Assembly: GCF_037975245.1 (NCBI RefSeq)
Contig: NC_092581.1
Coordinates: 756,501-820,500, forward strand
Direction: 5' to 3'
From: Apostichopus japonicus
Taxonomy: Eukaryota > Echinodermata > Holothuroidea > Aspidochirotida > Stichopodidae
DNA length: 64,000 bases
Shown here piece by piece: positions 48,901 to 59,873 of this stretch. How positions within the stretch are numbered: the stretch's first letter is position 1; every line of letters starts with the position of its first letter. Both the position numbers and the translations under genes were made by a program. Below the pieces are notes generated by a model, which was given only the letters and a program-made list of their open reading frames with translations, was not told the origin of the DNA and did no database searches.

Positions 48901-51260
48901 GGCGATTTTATTTGTTATTTCAATTTTATGGGTAGATTTGGTTACATTCGCGTAGGTTCTTTGTTCTTGTTGTTTGTTATTAGCTTCAGTTTTAGCTTCT
49001 TTAAATTTTGGGCATCCTTTGTAAAGGGCGACATGAGTCCCTGAGCAATTGGCACATTTTGTGTTTTCTTTTTGTTCGGGACAGTCTCTAACTCTGTTGA
49101 CCGTTTTCGTCGCCGCTGGAGGCATGTCCAGCACCTAGCTAACCAATTCTGGCGAAAGTGGTTAAAATTATATCTACCTGAATTGCAAAAGAGGTCTAAG
49201 TGGACGGGGGTCACGGATAATCTGGCAGTCGGTGACTTGGTTTTAATCTTAGATGAAATAACCTCTGGCCGTTGGCGCTGGTTGTTAGTGTTACCTGTAG
49301 TAGAGATGGGTTAGTTAGGTCGGTAAGAGTTAAGACTAGGACTACCGAGCTGGTTCGTCCTATTACTAAGATTGTTTTACTTGAATCTGCATTCTCATCT
49401 TCTTAAGTGTTTGCAAGCATTATCGTTGAATTTCCATGTAAATATAGTTGATGTGTTTTATCTTCGTTATTGAGCTGTCAGGTGTGTGAGGCTTTATAGT
49501 TATTTACTTGGTTTAGAAGCTTTACGTCACAATTTTGATTGCTAAAGCTGTTATGGAATTTAAAGTACATCGATGGGGTGTCTTAGGTATTGTAGGCATT
49601 GTTATCCTTGAATATGACGTTTTCCAGTGGGGGGAGTGTCATCGTTGCCGATGTGTGCTACTTGCTTAGCGTGACCAAAGGGAAATTTCCGCTTGGTCGA
49701 GGTCGGGCAGAGGTCAATACTGCCCATTTACTGGTTACCTTTCATATCCACCTCCTCGATTTGCATACTTATGTAATCGATGTACAATTACGTAATCGAT
49801 GTATACTTGCGTATTTGGTGAGGTGCACATGCTTCATTCCTCTCCTGGTTCAGAGAGGCGTCGCATGTGTTCCTGTAGCACTGTTCCTTAGTATGTAAGT
49901 ATTCTCAATGTTTTATATAAGTATTAAGGGGCTTGATATTGTAATTGTATATCTCTTTTAATATCCCATTATAGATATTTGCCTTTAATGTGATTTTGCT
50001 GTATGCTTGTGCCTGTTTTTTTGATTGCCTTTTTTTGTGTATTTGTTGTTTGTTTACTTGTAAGAGAATCTGGAGTAGAATATCTCGCCAGAGGTTATTT
50101 TTTGTTGGTATTCTGTACATTCTCCAGAAAGCTGCCGTTAACCCCAGAAAGCCGCCGTTAACCCCAGAAAGCCGCAGTTAATCCATGTAAACCCCTGTAC
50201 ACCGCGGTTTGTCGTGCTGTTGGTTTTGACCGGTAACGATTGTAAGTTAATTATCAAGATTGTAATTGTTGCCAATCTTTCTCTATGTCTTGTTTCATGT
50301 TACCAAATGTTATTTGTTGTACTTCTTCCTTTTGTGCATTATTTATAAGGAGAAATATTATGCATTATTATGTTATTATTGATTTGTTCAATTCATATGT
50401 TTATTTCACCAATGTTTGTATATTGATGTTTTGATATCTTTACTTTCTAGTTTTCATCGTGGTCTTGTTGAAACCACGCGTGTAAATAATTGGGTAAAAA
50501 CCTACAACCACCTGTTCAGCTTCATTGAGCGTCGTCTCGGTGACAGTGAAAAAAAACTCTGTGGTTTTCGCCACATCTGAGACATCTGGTTTGATTTTTT
50601 CAAGTATGGTGGGTGTGTCCAAAAAGTTGACATATGAAACATTGAGTGATTTGGGGGGGGTTCTTGGTATTCTTGTTTGATTAGGGATTGTTGAGGTTCT
50701 TGTTCTTCAAACGTTATTTTTACTTTCCAAGTTGGATTGTTTGTGGCGTGACTAATGAGTCTTTTAGTTGTACTGGGGTGTATTCTTGGTCTTTGAGTTC
50801 TTGTTCAATATCTTTGATTTGAATTTCAGGGTTTATGCCACAGGCTACTACAGAGAAGTTTCTTTGTCTTACTTTTTGGGGGATTCTTGGTTTGGGGTTG
50901 CCTAGTTTAGTCTTTTGAGTCCATGGTTTCAGGAGGATATTTGCAGATTTTGGGTCATGGGGGTGATTAGGATGTCGTTACTACGAAGACGGTTTATATT
51001 TGAGAACATGGAATTTGGTTTTTCTTCATTGATTAGTTTAGCAAGGGATATTGGGTTATTTGATAGTTAAGTTAAGATTCCTGATACAATGATTGTTTGA
51101 GCAGACTTTTTGGTGGTTGGTTTGGAGTTAGGAGATGGGTTTATTTCAACGGAGTTTGGACGTTGTCTTTTTCTGCTATTTTTGTACAGGGATCCAGTCA
51201 TTAATGTCTATGTCAAAATCAGAGAGGTTTAGGTTTTCGACTAGGAGGGCTGTTATAGGT
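45980..51260 (-). mobile_element. Jockey-like LINE, copy 2, nearly full length but broken
   Basis: Reading the minus strand: ORF1 N-terminal part at about 51250-50445 (fragments VVACGINPEIQIKDIEQELK and ISHATNNPTWKVKITFEEQE), then an insertion, then ORF1 C-terminal part at 49090-48691 with CCHC-type knuckles ([21 protein letters not shown]). ORF2 starts at 48694 with an APE-type endonuclease (VKFLHLNINSI, DIISLNETKLN). Reverse transcriptase follows with RAGTPQGAVLSPL near 46730 and YTDDIA at 46636-46653, then the C-terminal RT/thumb region to 46052. Multiple frameshifts and stops. Group assignment is from motif order and style. Confidence 0.8.
49091..50445 (+). mobile_element. BEL/Pao LTR retrotransposon 3' fragment inside the Jockey ORF1
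   Basis: The plus strand starts with a typical BEL/Pao C-terminal pol segment: [32 protein letters not shown] and the RVKTRTTELVRPITKIVLLE end (49100-49395, one frameshift). A purine tract GTGGGGGGAG (49626-49635) is followed by TGTCATCG, a plausible LTR start. The LTR then runs to near 50445 with TTTATAAGG at 50341. Jockey ORF1 sequence resumes on the other side. Only the 3' end of the element is present. Confidence 0.75.
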
Positions 51261-51548
51261 GGGTAAGGGGTTGTCATATTGGCAAAACAGCCCCTCCCTA
51301 CGGGTTTTAAATGGCTTCTGTACAATGAAATTGATCATAGACTTCACTTACCAGAAAGAATTAGTCTGCAGCCTAAGACGGCGGACGGAAAGAATAGGAA
51401 CTCCTTTTGAAGAGACACACTATGAATCGAAAGTGTACTCGGTAGCCTTGTGTTGGTATCCAAGGACGTGTACGTTCTGTAAATGGTGGGTAAGTCATAG
51501 AGTGAAGGATGATGGGGTGGCGCTATGTCAAGAAGCTAACTGTTGACC

Positions 51549-51640
51549 AATATAGTCCACAGAACCCTAAGGAAAGGAGAGGAATGCAAAAGAAATGAGC
51601 CAGTTATCTTCCAAGTAAGTCTCGTACATTTCGCACAAAA
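51549..51640 (-). pseudogene. Third, truncated copy of the ABCC exon flank
   Basis: CACAG...AAGGAAAGGAGAGGAATGC and the following bases match the intron edge at 52580-52660 (GATGAAAGGAGAGGAATAC). The exon itself is gone; only flanking intron sequence and the exon border remain. Confidence 0.5.
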
Positions 51641-53330
51641 CATTAAACACTAATTAGCAACTAATTCCAACAAAGTTTAGGCTGTGATTGAAACTTTACT
51701 GGTGGAAACATAAGTAAATATATATTACAGTTTTAGGAACCTTTCTTTCTTATGACTAACCTTGACTGTATATTGCAGCTTTCCAGCTTAGCTGGTGTTT
51801 TTCCATCAAATCAGCTCATCTTTGAGTTTTCTGATCTTGACAACAATCAACTGTCTTTTTAATTTACCACAACCCAGACCACACTAATTGGCAACTCTTT
51901 CCAACAATCTAAGGCAACAATCATCAATTTAAGACAACCAAATTACAAAATGATTCCAACAAACTAAGGCACCGGGTCTCATTAATTTAGCACAAAACAG
52001 ACCACAGTAGTTAGCAACTCATACCAATAAACTAAGGCAAAACTTATAAATTTAATACAAACACACCACACTAATTACCAACAAATTATCACAGCACTCC
52101 TCTTCAATTAAGCACAAACAGACCACACTAATTAGCTACTCATTCCACCAATCTAAGGCACAATGTCTCTTTAATTTATCACGAAACAGACCAAACCAAA
52201 TACCTACTGGTTCCAACAGGCTAAGGCACCGTGTCTCGTAGGTTTAGCACAAAAACAGACAACACCAAATACCGACTGGTCCCAACAGGCTAAGGCACCG
52301 TGTCTCCTACATTTAGCACTGATCTTGACAACAATCAACTGTTGAGAGGACAAGACTGATGTTAATGATTCTGGCTCACAATGATGTTTCCCTTGAAACT
52401 TAATTTTTCTCCAATTTCCAATTTCTATTAAATCACCTCCAGATAACACTTCCAAATCTCTCTGTAGAGGACAGGCTTGAAGGATCTTCTCATATTTGGT
52501 GGAGTTGAGATCTTTCCCAAACAGAACGTTTCCTCTCACGGTATCATTTTGGATCCAAGCTTGTTGAGCAACATAGGCCACAGATCTCTGATGAAAGGAG
52601 AGGAATACAAAACAAATTAGTCACTTTTCTTCAAAGTAACAGCAAAAGTAAAAAAGTGAAATCCTGTTAACAACCAAACTGTCAGCCGTGAGACAAAAGA
52701 TGTGTACTCTTCTAGAGGGGCATTTTGTGAAAGAAATGGAATTATATGGTCAGATCAAAGTTATTGGACACTGGTTTGAAGAACTCTCAAAAAAGACCTC
52801 ACTAAATACCAACTCGTTCCATCAAACTAGGTACAATGTCTTATTAATTTTCCACAACCCAGACCACACTAATTGGCAACTCTTTCCAACAAACTAAGGC
52901 AACAATCATCAATTTAAGACAACCAAAATACTTATTACAAATTCATTCCAACAACTTAGGCAACGGGTCTCATTAATTTAGCACAAAACAGACCACACTA
53001 ATTAGCAACTCATATCAATAAACTAAGGCAGAACTTATCAATTTAATACAAACACACCACACCAATTACCGACTGGTTCCAATTACCGACTGGTTCCAAT
53101 AGGCTAAGGCTGAGGTCTTATACATTTAGCACAAAAACAGGCAACATCAAATACCGACTGGTTCAAACAGGCTAAGGCACAATGTCTCCTACATTTGGCA
53201 CAAAACAGAAAACACTAATTAAAAACTAATACCAATAAACTAAGGCACCATATCTCAATAATTTAGCACAAAAACAGACTACATTAATTAGCATCTCATG
53301 CCACTAAACTAAGACACCAATTAGCTTCAT
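51641..53330. repeat. Diverged part of the ABCC-linked minisatellite
   Basis: Irregular units of about 55-75 bp share ACCACACTAATTAGCAACTC, then CAATAAACTAAGGCA and TCATTAATTTAGCACAAAAC. They are related to, but much more diverged than, the array at 53400-54605, and surround the ABCC-like exon copy at 52404-52587. Confidence 0.8.
52404..52587 (-). pseudogene. ABCC (MRP)-type NBD1 exon, copy 1, damaged donor
   Basis: The minus strand opens after a good acceptor (TTTCATCAG) with SVAYVAQQAWIQNDTVRGNV, LFGKDLNSTKYEKILQACPL and QRDLEVLSGGDLIEIG. This matches the Q-loop region of NBD1 in ABCC/MRP transporters (consensus AYVPQQAWIQN..LR.NILFG and LPGGDLTEIGEKG). The family's exon would end after EIGEK at a donor. 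Here GAAATTGGAAATTGGAGAAA carries a small internal duplication, and GTAAG has become TTAAG. Walker A, signature and Walker B exons are absent nearby. Read as an isolated exon copy. Confidence 0.7.
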
Positions 53331-53399
53331 TTTGATGTTGTCATGGTTGCTTGGAATGAGTGCAATGTGTAACTCAAACTATATCATGGAACTTGTTCA

Positions 53400-54605
53400 G
53401 CCTTTCTGTAAGAATAGTAGTTTAGCACAATAAAAACACATCAAATACCGACTGGTTCCAACAGGCTAAAGCACCATGTCTCGTACATTTAGCACAAAAA
53501 CAAGAACACACCAAATACCGACTGGTTCCAACAGTCTAAGGCACCGTGTCTCGTACATTTAGCACAAAAACAAGAAATTACCAAATACCGACTGGTTCCA
53601 ACAGTCTAAGGCACTTAGTGTCTCGTACATTTAGCACAAAAACAGATCACACCAAATACCGACTGGTTCCAACAGTCTAAGGCACTGTGTCTCGTACATT
53701 TAGCACAAAAACAAGAACACACAAAATACCGACTGGTTCCAACAGGCTAAGGCACCGTGTCTCGTACAATTAGCACAAAAACAGACCACACCAAATACCG
53801 ACTGGTTCCAACAGGCTAAGGCACCGTGTCACGTACATTTAGCACAAAAACAGACCACACCAAATACCGACTGGTTCCATAAGGCTAAGGCACCGTGTCT
53901 CATACAATTAGCACAAAAACACACCACACCAAATACCGACTTTTTTCAATAGGCTAAGGCACCGTGTCTCATACATTTAGCACAAAAAAAGACCATAACG
54001 AATACTGACTGGTTCCAACACGCTAAGGCACTGTGTCTCGTACAATTAGCACAAAAACAGACCACACCAAATACCGACTGATCCCAACAGGCTAAGGCAC
54101 CGTGTCTCGTACATTTAGCACAAAAACAGACCACACCAAATACCGACTGGTTCCAACAGGCTAAGGCACCGTGTCTCGTACATTTAGCACAAAAACAAGA
54201 ACACACCAAATACCGACTTTTTTCAATAGGCTAAGGCACCGTGTCTCAACATTTAGCACAAAAAAAGACCATAACGAATACTGACTGGTTCCAACACGCT
54301 AAGGCACTGTGTCTCGTACAATTAGCACAAAAACAGACCACACCAAATACCGACTGGTCCCAACAGGCTAAGGCACCGTGTCTCGTACATTTAGCACAAA
54401 AACAGACCACACCAAATACCGACTGGTTCCAACAGGCTAAGGCACCGTGTCTCGTACATTTAGCACAAAAACAAGAACACACCAAATACCGACTGGTTCC
54501 AACAGGCTAAGGCACCGTGTCTCGTACATTTAGCACAAAAACAGACCACACCAAATACCGACTGGTTCCAACAGGCTAAGGCACCGTGTCTCGTACATTT
54601 AGCAC
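53400..54605. repeat. 69-bp minisatellite, about 17 units, with 4-unit higher-order repeat
   Basis: The consensus unit starts CGACTGGTTCCAACAGGCTA, continues AGGCACCGTGTCTCGTACAT and ends ACCACACCAAATAC. A block of four units marked by CGACTTTTTTCAATAGGC is itself repeated (53937 and 54214, 277 bp apart). Because 69 is divisible by 3, a 23-residue frame stays open on both strands. There is no start context, splice site or homology to support coding. Confidence 0.92.
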
Positions 54606-54689
54606 TGATCTTGACAACAATCAACTGTTGAGAGGACAAGACTGATGTTCATGATACTGGCTCACACTGATGTTTCCCTTGAATCTTAC

Positions 54690-54796
54690 TTTTTCTACAA
54701 TTTCTGTTAAATCAGCTCCAGATAACACTTCTAGATCTCTCTGTAGAGGAGAGGCTTGAAGGATCTTCTCATTTTTGGTGGAGTTTATGATCTTTC
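54690..54796 (-). pseudogene. ABCC NBD1 exon, copy 2, 5'-truncated
   Basis: The minus strand from 54796 matches copy 1 from the LFGKDLNSTK region on (NSTKNEKILQASPLQRDLEV, LSGADLTEI). It keeps the donor GAAAAAGTAAG (54685-54689 on the plus strand) that copy 1 has lost. The first half of the exon and the acceptor are missing. Confidence 0.65.
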
Positions 54797-54848
54797 AACC
54801 ACTTGTTCTAAACCTGATCCAGCTTCATTACAGACATCCAAGACTCAC

Positions 54849-54884
54849 AATTTTCCTTCCATTTTCTTCATCTTCTTCTTTCAC
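54849..54884 (-). CDS. Possible short acidic linker exon
   Basis: The minus strand has an acceptor (TGTCTCAG), 12 codons VKEEDEENGRKI and a donor GTGAGT. Acidic Lys/Glu linkers between NBD1 and the second membrane domain occur in ABCC proteins, and this lies next to ABCC exon copies, but the segment is too short to be sure. Confidence 0.22.
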
Positions 54885-54904
54885 CTGAGACAGTATTGTA
54901 AAAG

Positions 54905-56960
54905 ATAAGATTTCATATATTAGAAAGCAGATACTGTAGACGTTGCAACTAGACTCATTTTTATACACTCCCTCCCTTCCTCCCCTCCCCTCCCTCCCCC
55001 TGACTACCTAAACAACCCTGACTGCCCCCTCATTGATATAACTATGTATAAACAAATGAATATCATTGTGGTTTAATGGCAGAAATAAACGAAAGGAATA
55101 CCAGAGCTTAAATACTTCTGTTTTACTATAGTAAACTGCATACCCAAACGGAAGCATAACAGAATCTTCAATGTCTCAGACCTCCAGCAGGATGTTACAG
55201 TCACAGTTCATGGAGTCTTCTTGTAAATCAGTGTGGCCAATGCAATGCTGTAAAGACAAATATAAAAGCAATATGTATATATACCTTTGGTGTGAAATAA
55301 ATTTAAGTAGATTTTTTTTTAGTAGTTTTACATAAGATCATCTTCCAGTTTGCGGATGCACATACCTTTCCGATGAATGTTTACAAACATGAATAAACTG
55401 TACCTTTTTTTGTTACTAAGTGCCTGTTTATTTTTAATACTTGCAATATGACTCATTAATGAACCTTACTAGACATTGCTATCAAACCTATGGAGCACTT
55501 CATAAAATGCCAAAACTTCCTTTGATGCACATTGTTCACTATAATGGTCAATTAAGGAATGAATGCAATACAATTTTGAGAACATTTCATCAGCCAAACA
55601 ATTTTGTGAGCATGTACTAGTTTACAAACTTGGCAAGCACATTCGTGAAGAACTGGAAAATTGAAAAATTTCTGAAATAAACATCATTCTTGTGATATAA
55701 GTGATAAGGACCGACACTTAAGCTACAACATGTACACTTAGCAAAGATGAAAACTGGCTTTTCAGCCTTACACAAGTACCAACAACATAAATTGGTATAT
55801 TCATGGTAAACCCTCATGTGCTTCCATGACTTCTAGCACCTGTGTAATAATATTCTATATCAACAAGGACAGAGATACTATATATTGTACTTATCTCTCA
55901 ATACTCTTAATATGTGTTTACCATGGGTTGTGTTCCTCACAACTTTCAATCAATGTTTTCAAATTAAAAACAAAATTAAAGACAATTACTCAACAATGAG
56001 AGGTCGACTTAGCAAAGTTTGAATTTGGTTTAATAATAATCAAAGTTTCAGTGAAACAGTTCTGCCGACCATAAAATCATGCCTTAGGCATCAAAAGAAG
56101 TCTACGATCTGATAAAGATATGCCGAGAGTTGGACCAATACTGTTAAGCCTAGCTTCAGGTCAAAATTATGCTAGTTGATCAAATTAATACATGTATATC
56201 AATTTAGTTGCCTACGCTAGGTAACATCAGCTTGCATGGAGAGTTTTCTCCATACTTGAACCATCACCAACATCAATTAGACCACAGAGCCAGGCCTAAT
56301 TGCTTGAGAATTTCATTTTGCAAAGTACCGTTGCTTGTGTAAGAAGCCTAGGAGGCTAGTTCGTCCTCATCTCTATCTAGCCTCCGCTTTAGTAGGCTAG
56401 CCTAGGTTTTCCCATTTTCATTTGGTGGTAGGCCTAGCCTAGGGCCATTTGTGCCCTCCCCTAACAACATTATTTTCCTCCTACTAAAAAGTTGAGTAAC
56501 TTACCTCCCCTACATCATAGGGGAGTCAAGTACGTTTTCATGGGAGTTAATTAAGGTTTTTCATGGGAGGCATATTGGCTAGGCTATGTGGAAAGAATAG
56601 ATCTATGTTGTAAGTGGAATAACTGTAGGAAAAGATTTAAGGGAGAAAGGTAATGTTAAGGGTGAAAAATAACATGGTTAAGGAAACTTACATACTATTT
56701 TCAAGGGAGGAGACTGTTGTTCTGTAGGCTCTGACGGCATATTTTCTTTGTAGAGTAAGCTTAAGAAAGTTGTGATAGTATAAAGGAAAATAGAAAATGT
56801 GACCAGGTACCTTACTTGTGTAACTGTTCAGTGATTGGAAGATGAAAAGTGTTTGTGAATAGGCCGGTTTGTTTGCATAGGATTGTATGCGAACATGGGG
56901 TAATTTGCATGCGTGGAATTCATAGTGGTAATGGGTTGTTTGCTTGTATGGCATTCATTG
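54905..56960. other. Non-coding, TAGGCCTA-rich DNA
   Basis: No exon supported. From about 56280 the words AGGCCTA, CCTAGG and TAGCCTA become frequent and continue to about 58750. A minus-strand open stretch near 55255-55180 (starting HCIGHTDLQED) has an acceptor-like TTTACAG but no partner. Confidence 0.4.
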
Positions 56961-57018
56961 TGGGAATGAAATAGGCCGTGGCTATTCTTACGACTAGTCG
57001 TAACAATTATTTATAACT

Positions 57019-57262
57019 ATGTATGTATGTATATGTGATCTTCCCGCAAGCAGGAACTCGCGAAAGAAGCCATGGAGGCTTATAGACTCGCAAGCTGACC
57101 GAAGCCAATCTCTCGGCACACATTCATTTAACGTCCATGTCAGGAAGTTGTTATTGCACAACACCCTTGCCAGACGACACACATTGCTGTCGGCGGGGAA
57201 TCGAACCGGGGATCTCATGACTGGGAGACGCCGGCGTTAACCACTAGGCTATACACTCCGCC
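57019..57262 (-). mobile_element. tRNA-derived SINE nested in the MITE
   Basis: The minus-strand head (57262 to about 57190) has A box TAGCCTAGTGGTTAACG, an anticodon-like hairpin TCTCCCAGTCATGAGA and B box GGTTCGATTCC with a paired T stem (CCCGG and CCCCG). The body runs to a CATACATACATAG tail at about 57020. The head resembles a tRNA but lacks a normal seven-base anticodon loop. Confidence 0.7.
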
Positions 57263-57340
57263 TAGGCTATACACTATTCTTACGACATCGGCGAATTCAA
57301 GCGCAGTAAAGTAAATAAAGCAACTGCGCATGTAGTATGG

Positions 57341-57390
57341 GTAACCCTAACCCTAAACACCAACCTAACCCTAATCTTAACCCTAACCGG
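57341..57390 (+). repeat. Interstitial telomere-like repeats (CCCTAA variants)
   Basis: GTAACCCTAACCCTAA is followed by AACCTAACCCTAATCTTAAC and further CCCTAACC: six to seven degenerate units of the animal telomere repeat in CCCTAA orientation, within the MITE. Confidence 0.8.
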
Positions 57391-57522
57391 AAATTATTGT
57401 TACTCCTAGTCATAAAAATAATACTCCTAGTCGTAAATATAGCCATGTTAAAGCAACTGCGCATGCGTATTTACAAATTATTCTTACAACTAGTCGTAAG
57501 AATAGCCACTTTGAATGAAATA

Positions 57523-58970
57523 ATATAGACAATTTAGCCTATAGGTATGCCTTCCATGGTTCCTCCCCTAAAATCGTTGCTTTTCCATTTACCAGTTTCT
57601 TCATTTACTACCTGTACAAGTGTCTCTCTGAAATATGTTCCTTTCTTTCACCAAACTCTCCTAAATCACAAGATACATTTACTAATACTACGTACAGTTG
57701 CTTCACTACCTAAATGAATTCTTTCCACAGCCAAGCCGTCTTTCTTTCCTCCCCTGAAAAACGTTGGTTTCAACCCTTCAGAATAATTAAATATCTAACA
57801 GGTGCCGGTTTTGCCTGTCATGAAAGGGGGAAAAAAGCAAATCCTAAGCTAATTTGTGCGGCTGCGAGTTTCTTGAAGATGTGTTAGTAATTGTTACTGT
57901 TATGAGTGTTAAGTGCTAGATGGCATAGCCTAGGCTATGGTAGGCTACTCTGGTAGGAATTTAAAGACAATTAATTAAGTTAGGCCTACCCTAACTGTAC
58001 TAGCCTAACCAGAAAGTAATAAGGCCCAACCAGCTAGGTCTAGTATTTTGTCGGAAGATATAAAGTGACTTACTTTACTTACGTAAATTGTCTAGTGAAT
58101 ATCATATTAGGCCTAGCCTAGCATTCCAACTTGCTAGGCCTATAGACGCCAGTGCCTACGTGAGCTAGCCTATCGTTTGGCCTTAGCTATACTATTATAT
58201 GATAGGCTGGCCTAATTTCTCACGCTCGCTGACTCAAACAATGTGAAGTACTAACTTGCTCCACAAAACTAATGAACAACCTTCAAGCTGGTGAACATAT
58301 CTGCCATTCACATGATTTGACAGTTACTCCCCATACAGATTAGGCTACAAATTACAATTACGTATGAATTGTTAGCCAACGGCTGCCAGGAAGCGAACTG
58401 CACTGCTCGTGCAACCTTTCGTGAGCTTTATATACAGATCATAATTCGCGCTCCTTAACTTAACCTTTGACCACGACCGTGTGCGTCTGACCGAAGATTA
58501 ACTAACAATGACATGCTAGATGCATATCCATTTGAAATCATTACATTTACAACGAAACAATTCAAATGGTCTCATAACATAGGCCTAACGTCATTAAACA
58601 TGTTGGTCAAGATAATTTATTGAGTTCGCTGCGAATCTCGTCACAAAAGTTGTTTTAATGACCAATATAGCATTACCCGAATGGGTTGGTCTGGCATTAA
58701 GCCTAGGCGTGACAGTAGGCCTATTATACAACACCTAATCATATTCCGGCCATTTGTTTGGTCAATTGCTCATCGATTGCATGCAAAATCCGCTCTATTG
58801 CACTCTATGAAATAGAACCATGTGTTATACTTTTTTGATAGCACTTTTTTCAATGGTAAGAGAGCAGAGAAACCTGTCTGTTCAAAACAATCTGTTGCAT
58901 GAGTGCATTTTACATCCAATTATATCCAAATTTGAAGGTGTTGTATAAAACAAATAACGAAGGGTTTCCA
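57523..58970. other. Non-coding
   Basis: Unique AT-rich DNA with many AGGCCTA/TAGCCT words. No exon or RNA gene recognised. Confidence 0.45.
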
Positions 58971-58973
58971 TTC

Positions 58974-59092
58974 GTGCAATAGTGCAAATATTTCATGAGT
59001 TGAAAGTTGTAATTTGTTCCATTCAACTCGGCTGCGCCTCGTTGAATGGAACATTCCATCTTTCAACTCATGAAATATTTGCACTATTGCAC
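58974..59092. repeat. Long hairpin, perfect 33-bp outer arms
   Basis: GTGCAATAGTGCAAATATTT...GAGTTGAAAG at 58974-59006 is the exact reverse complement of 59060-59092. A second 13-bp arm (TGTTCCATTCAAC at 59015-59027; GTTGAATGGAACA at 59041-59053) closes on the loop TCGGCTGCGCCTC. It could be a foldback MITE core. Confidence 0.93.
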
Positions 59093-59169
59093 TCATAACC
59101 ATTTATTATTTATATACTGTCATGATCAACTCGGGGGGGGGGGGGGGGCGTGGGTGTAGGTCCGGCGTA

Positions 59170-59455
59170 TCCATGGGACAGACATGCTAAAGATAACCAC
59201 GATTGAAGAACTATGGTTACAGAAGCTTCCAATACTCTGGGTCTTATCTCTGGAACAAGTTACCAGATCACATTCGAACATGCTATAAACTTTCTACTTT
59301 CAAAAGTCTACTTAAGACCCATTTTTTCACTTGTTCTTTTGTAAATTAATTTACTTTCTTTGTAAAGCGCTTTGAGCAGTAACTTTTGTTTACTGATTTG
59401 GCGCTATATAAGTCTCATTTATTATTATTATTATTATTATTATTATAATAATTTA
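59170..59455 (+). mobile_element. CR1/L2-like LINE 3' end
   Basis: The plus strand encodes the terminal RT-domain tail YGYRSFQYSGSYLWNKLPDH, then IRTCYKLSTFKSLLKTHFF and a stop at about 59349. It is followed by a 3' UTR with GCGCTTTGAGCAG and GGCGCTATATAAGT and a (TTA)n tail at 59418-59449. This is the usual ending of CR1/L2-group LINEs; the rest of the element is absent. Confidence 0.8.
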
Positions 59456-59873
59456 CACTTTTTGAGGGGGCCGGACTTTTGGGGAGAATCTTGACATAAA
59501 AATGTCAGCCTAAAATTGTTTAGCTAGCTACATGAACATTTCCAGATACAACAAATTTTGGCAAAAACTGCTGGAATTTTGTGATAAAATGTCACATTTG
59601 AGATTTTTTAGATAAATTGTCTAAATTTTTAACCCATTCCCCAAAAATAAATGAAGGTATTAAATGAAATTCACTGTTTCTGTGATCCATGTAGAGGTTT
59701 TGTTCTTAAAGTACAGTGTTACCTTTTTGTGCATCTTCATCAGAGTTCTAGAGCATTCTGTTCCTTATGCATGTCTTGAAGTAGAGGTTTGGTAAATTTT
59801 AATAGAATCAATAGTTATATCTACTTCAGTTGCTGTAACTGTAACTTAGGTGTCCCCTCACCCCCCCCCCCAG

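Larger units (their letters stand above)
56974..57512. mobile_element. Mutator-like MITE with 10-bp target duplication
   Basis: Terminal inverted repeats GTGGCTATTCTTACGACTAG (56979 onward; the matching right copy ends at 57510, one mismatch over about 26 bp) are flanked by GAATGAAATA on both sides (56964-56973 and 57513-57522). The outermost 3-5 bases differ between ends. Long 9-11-bp duplications are typical of Mutator-like elements. No transposase. It holds a nested SINE and telomere-like repeats. Confidence 0.7.

Noticed and set aside
51259-51546. 95-codon plus-strand frame
   Set aside because: It spans the junction between the Jockey 5' end and the ABCC-flank duplication. A minus-strand donor-like ACTTAC at 51346-51351 was considered, but no coherent exon follows.
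53946-54510. Cys-rich repeated 23-residue frames on both strands
   Set aside because: A 69-bp repeat keeps frames open by arithmetic, and no start, splice or homology supports coding.
55180-55257. Minus-strand Cys/His-containing terminal exon (HCIGHTDLQED...)
   Set aside because: Only an acceptor and a short frame to a stop. No partner exon or domain.
57019-57240. 73-codon frame and its minus-strand mirror
   Set aside because: They lie within the tRNA-derived SINE.
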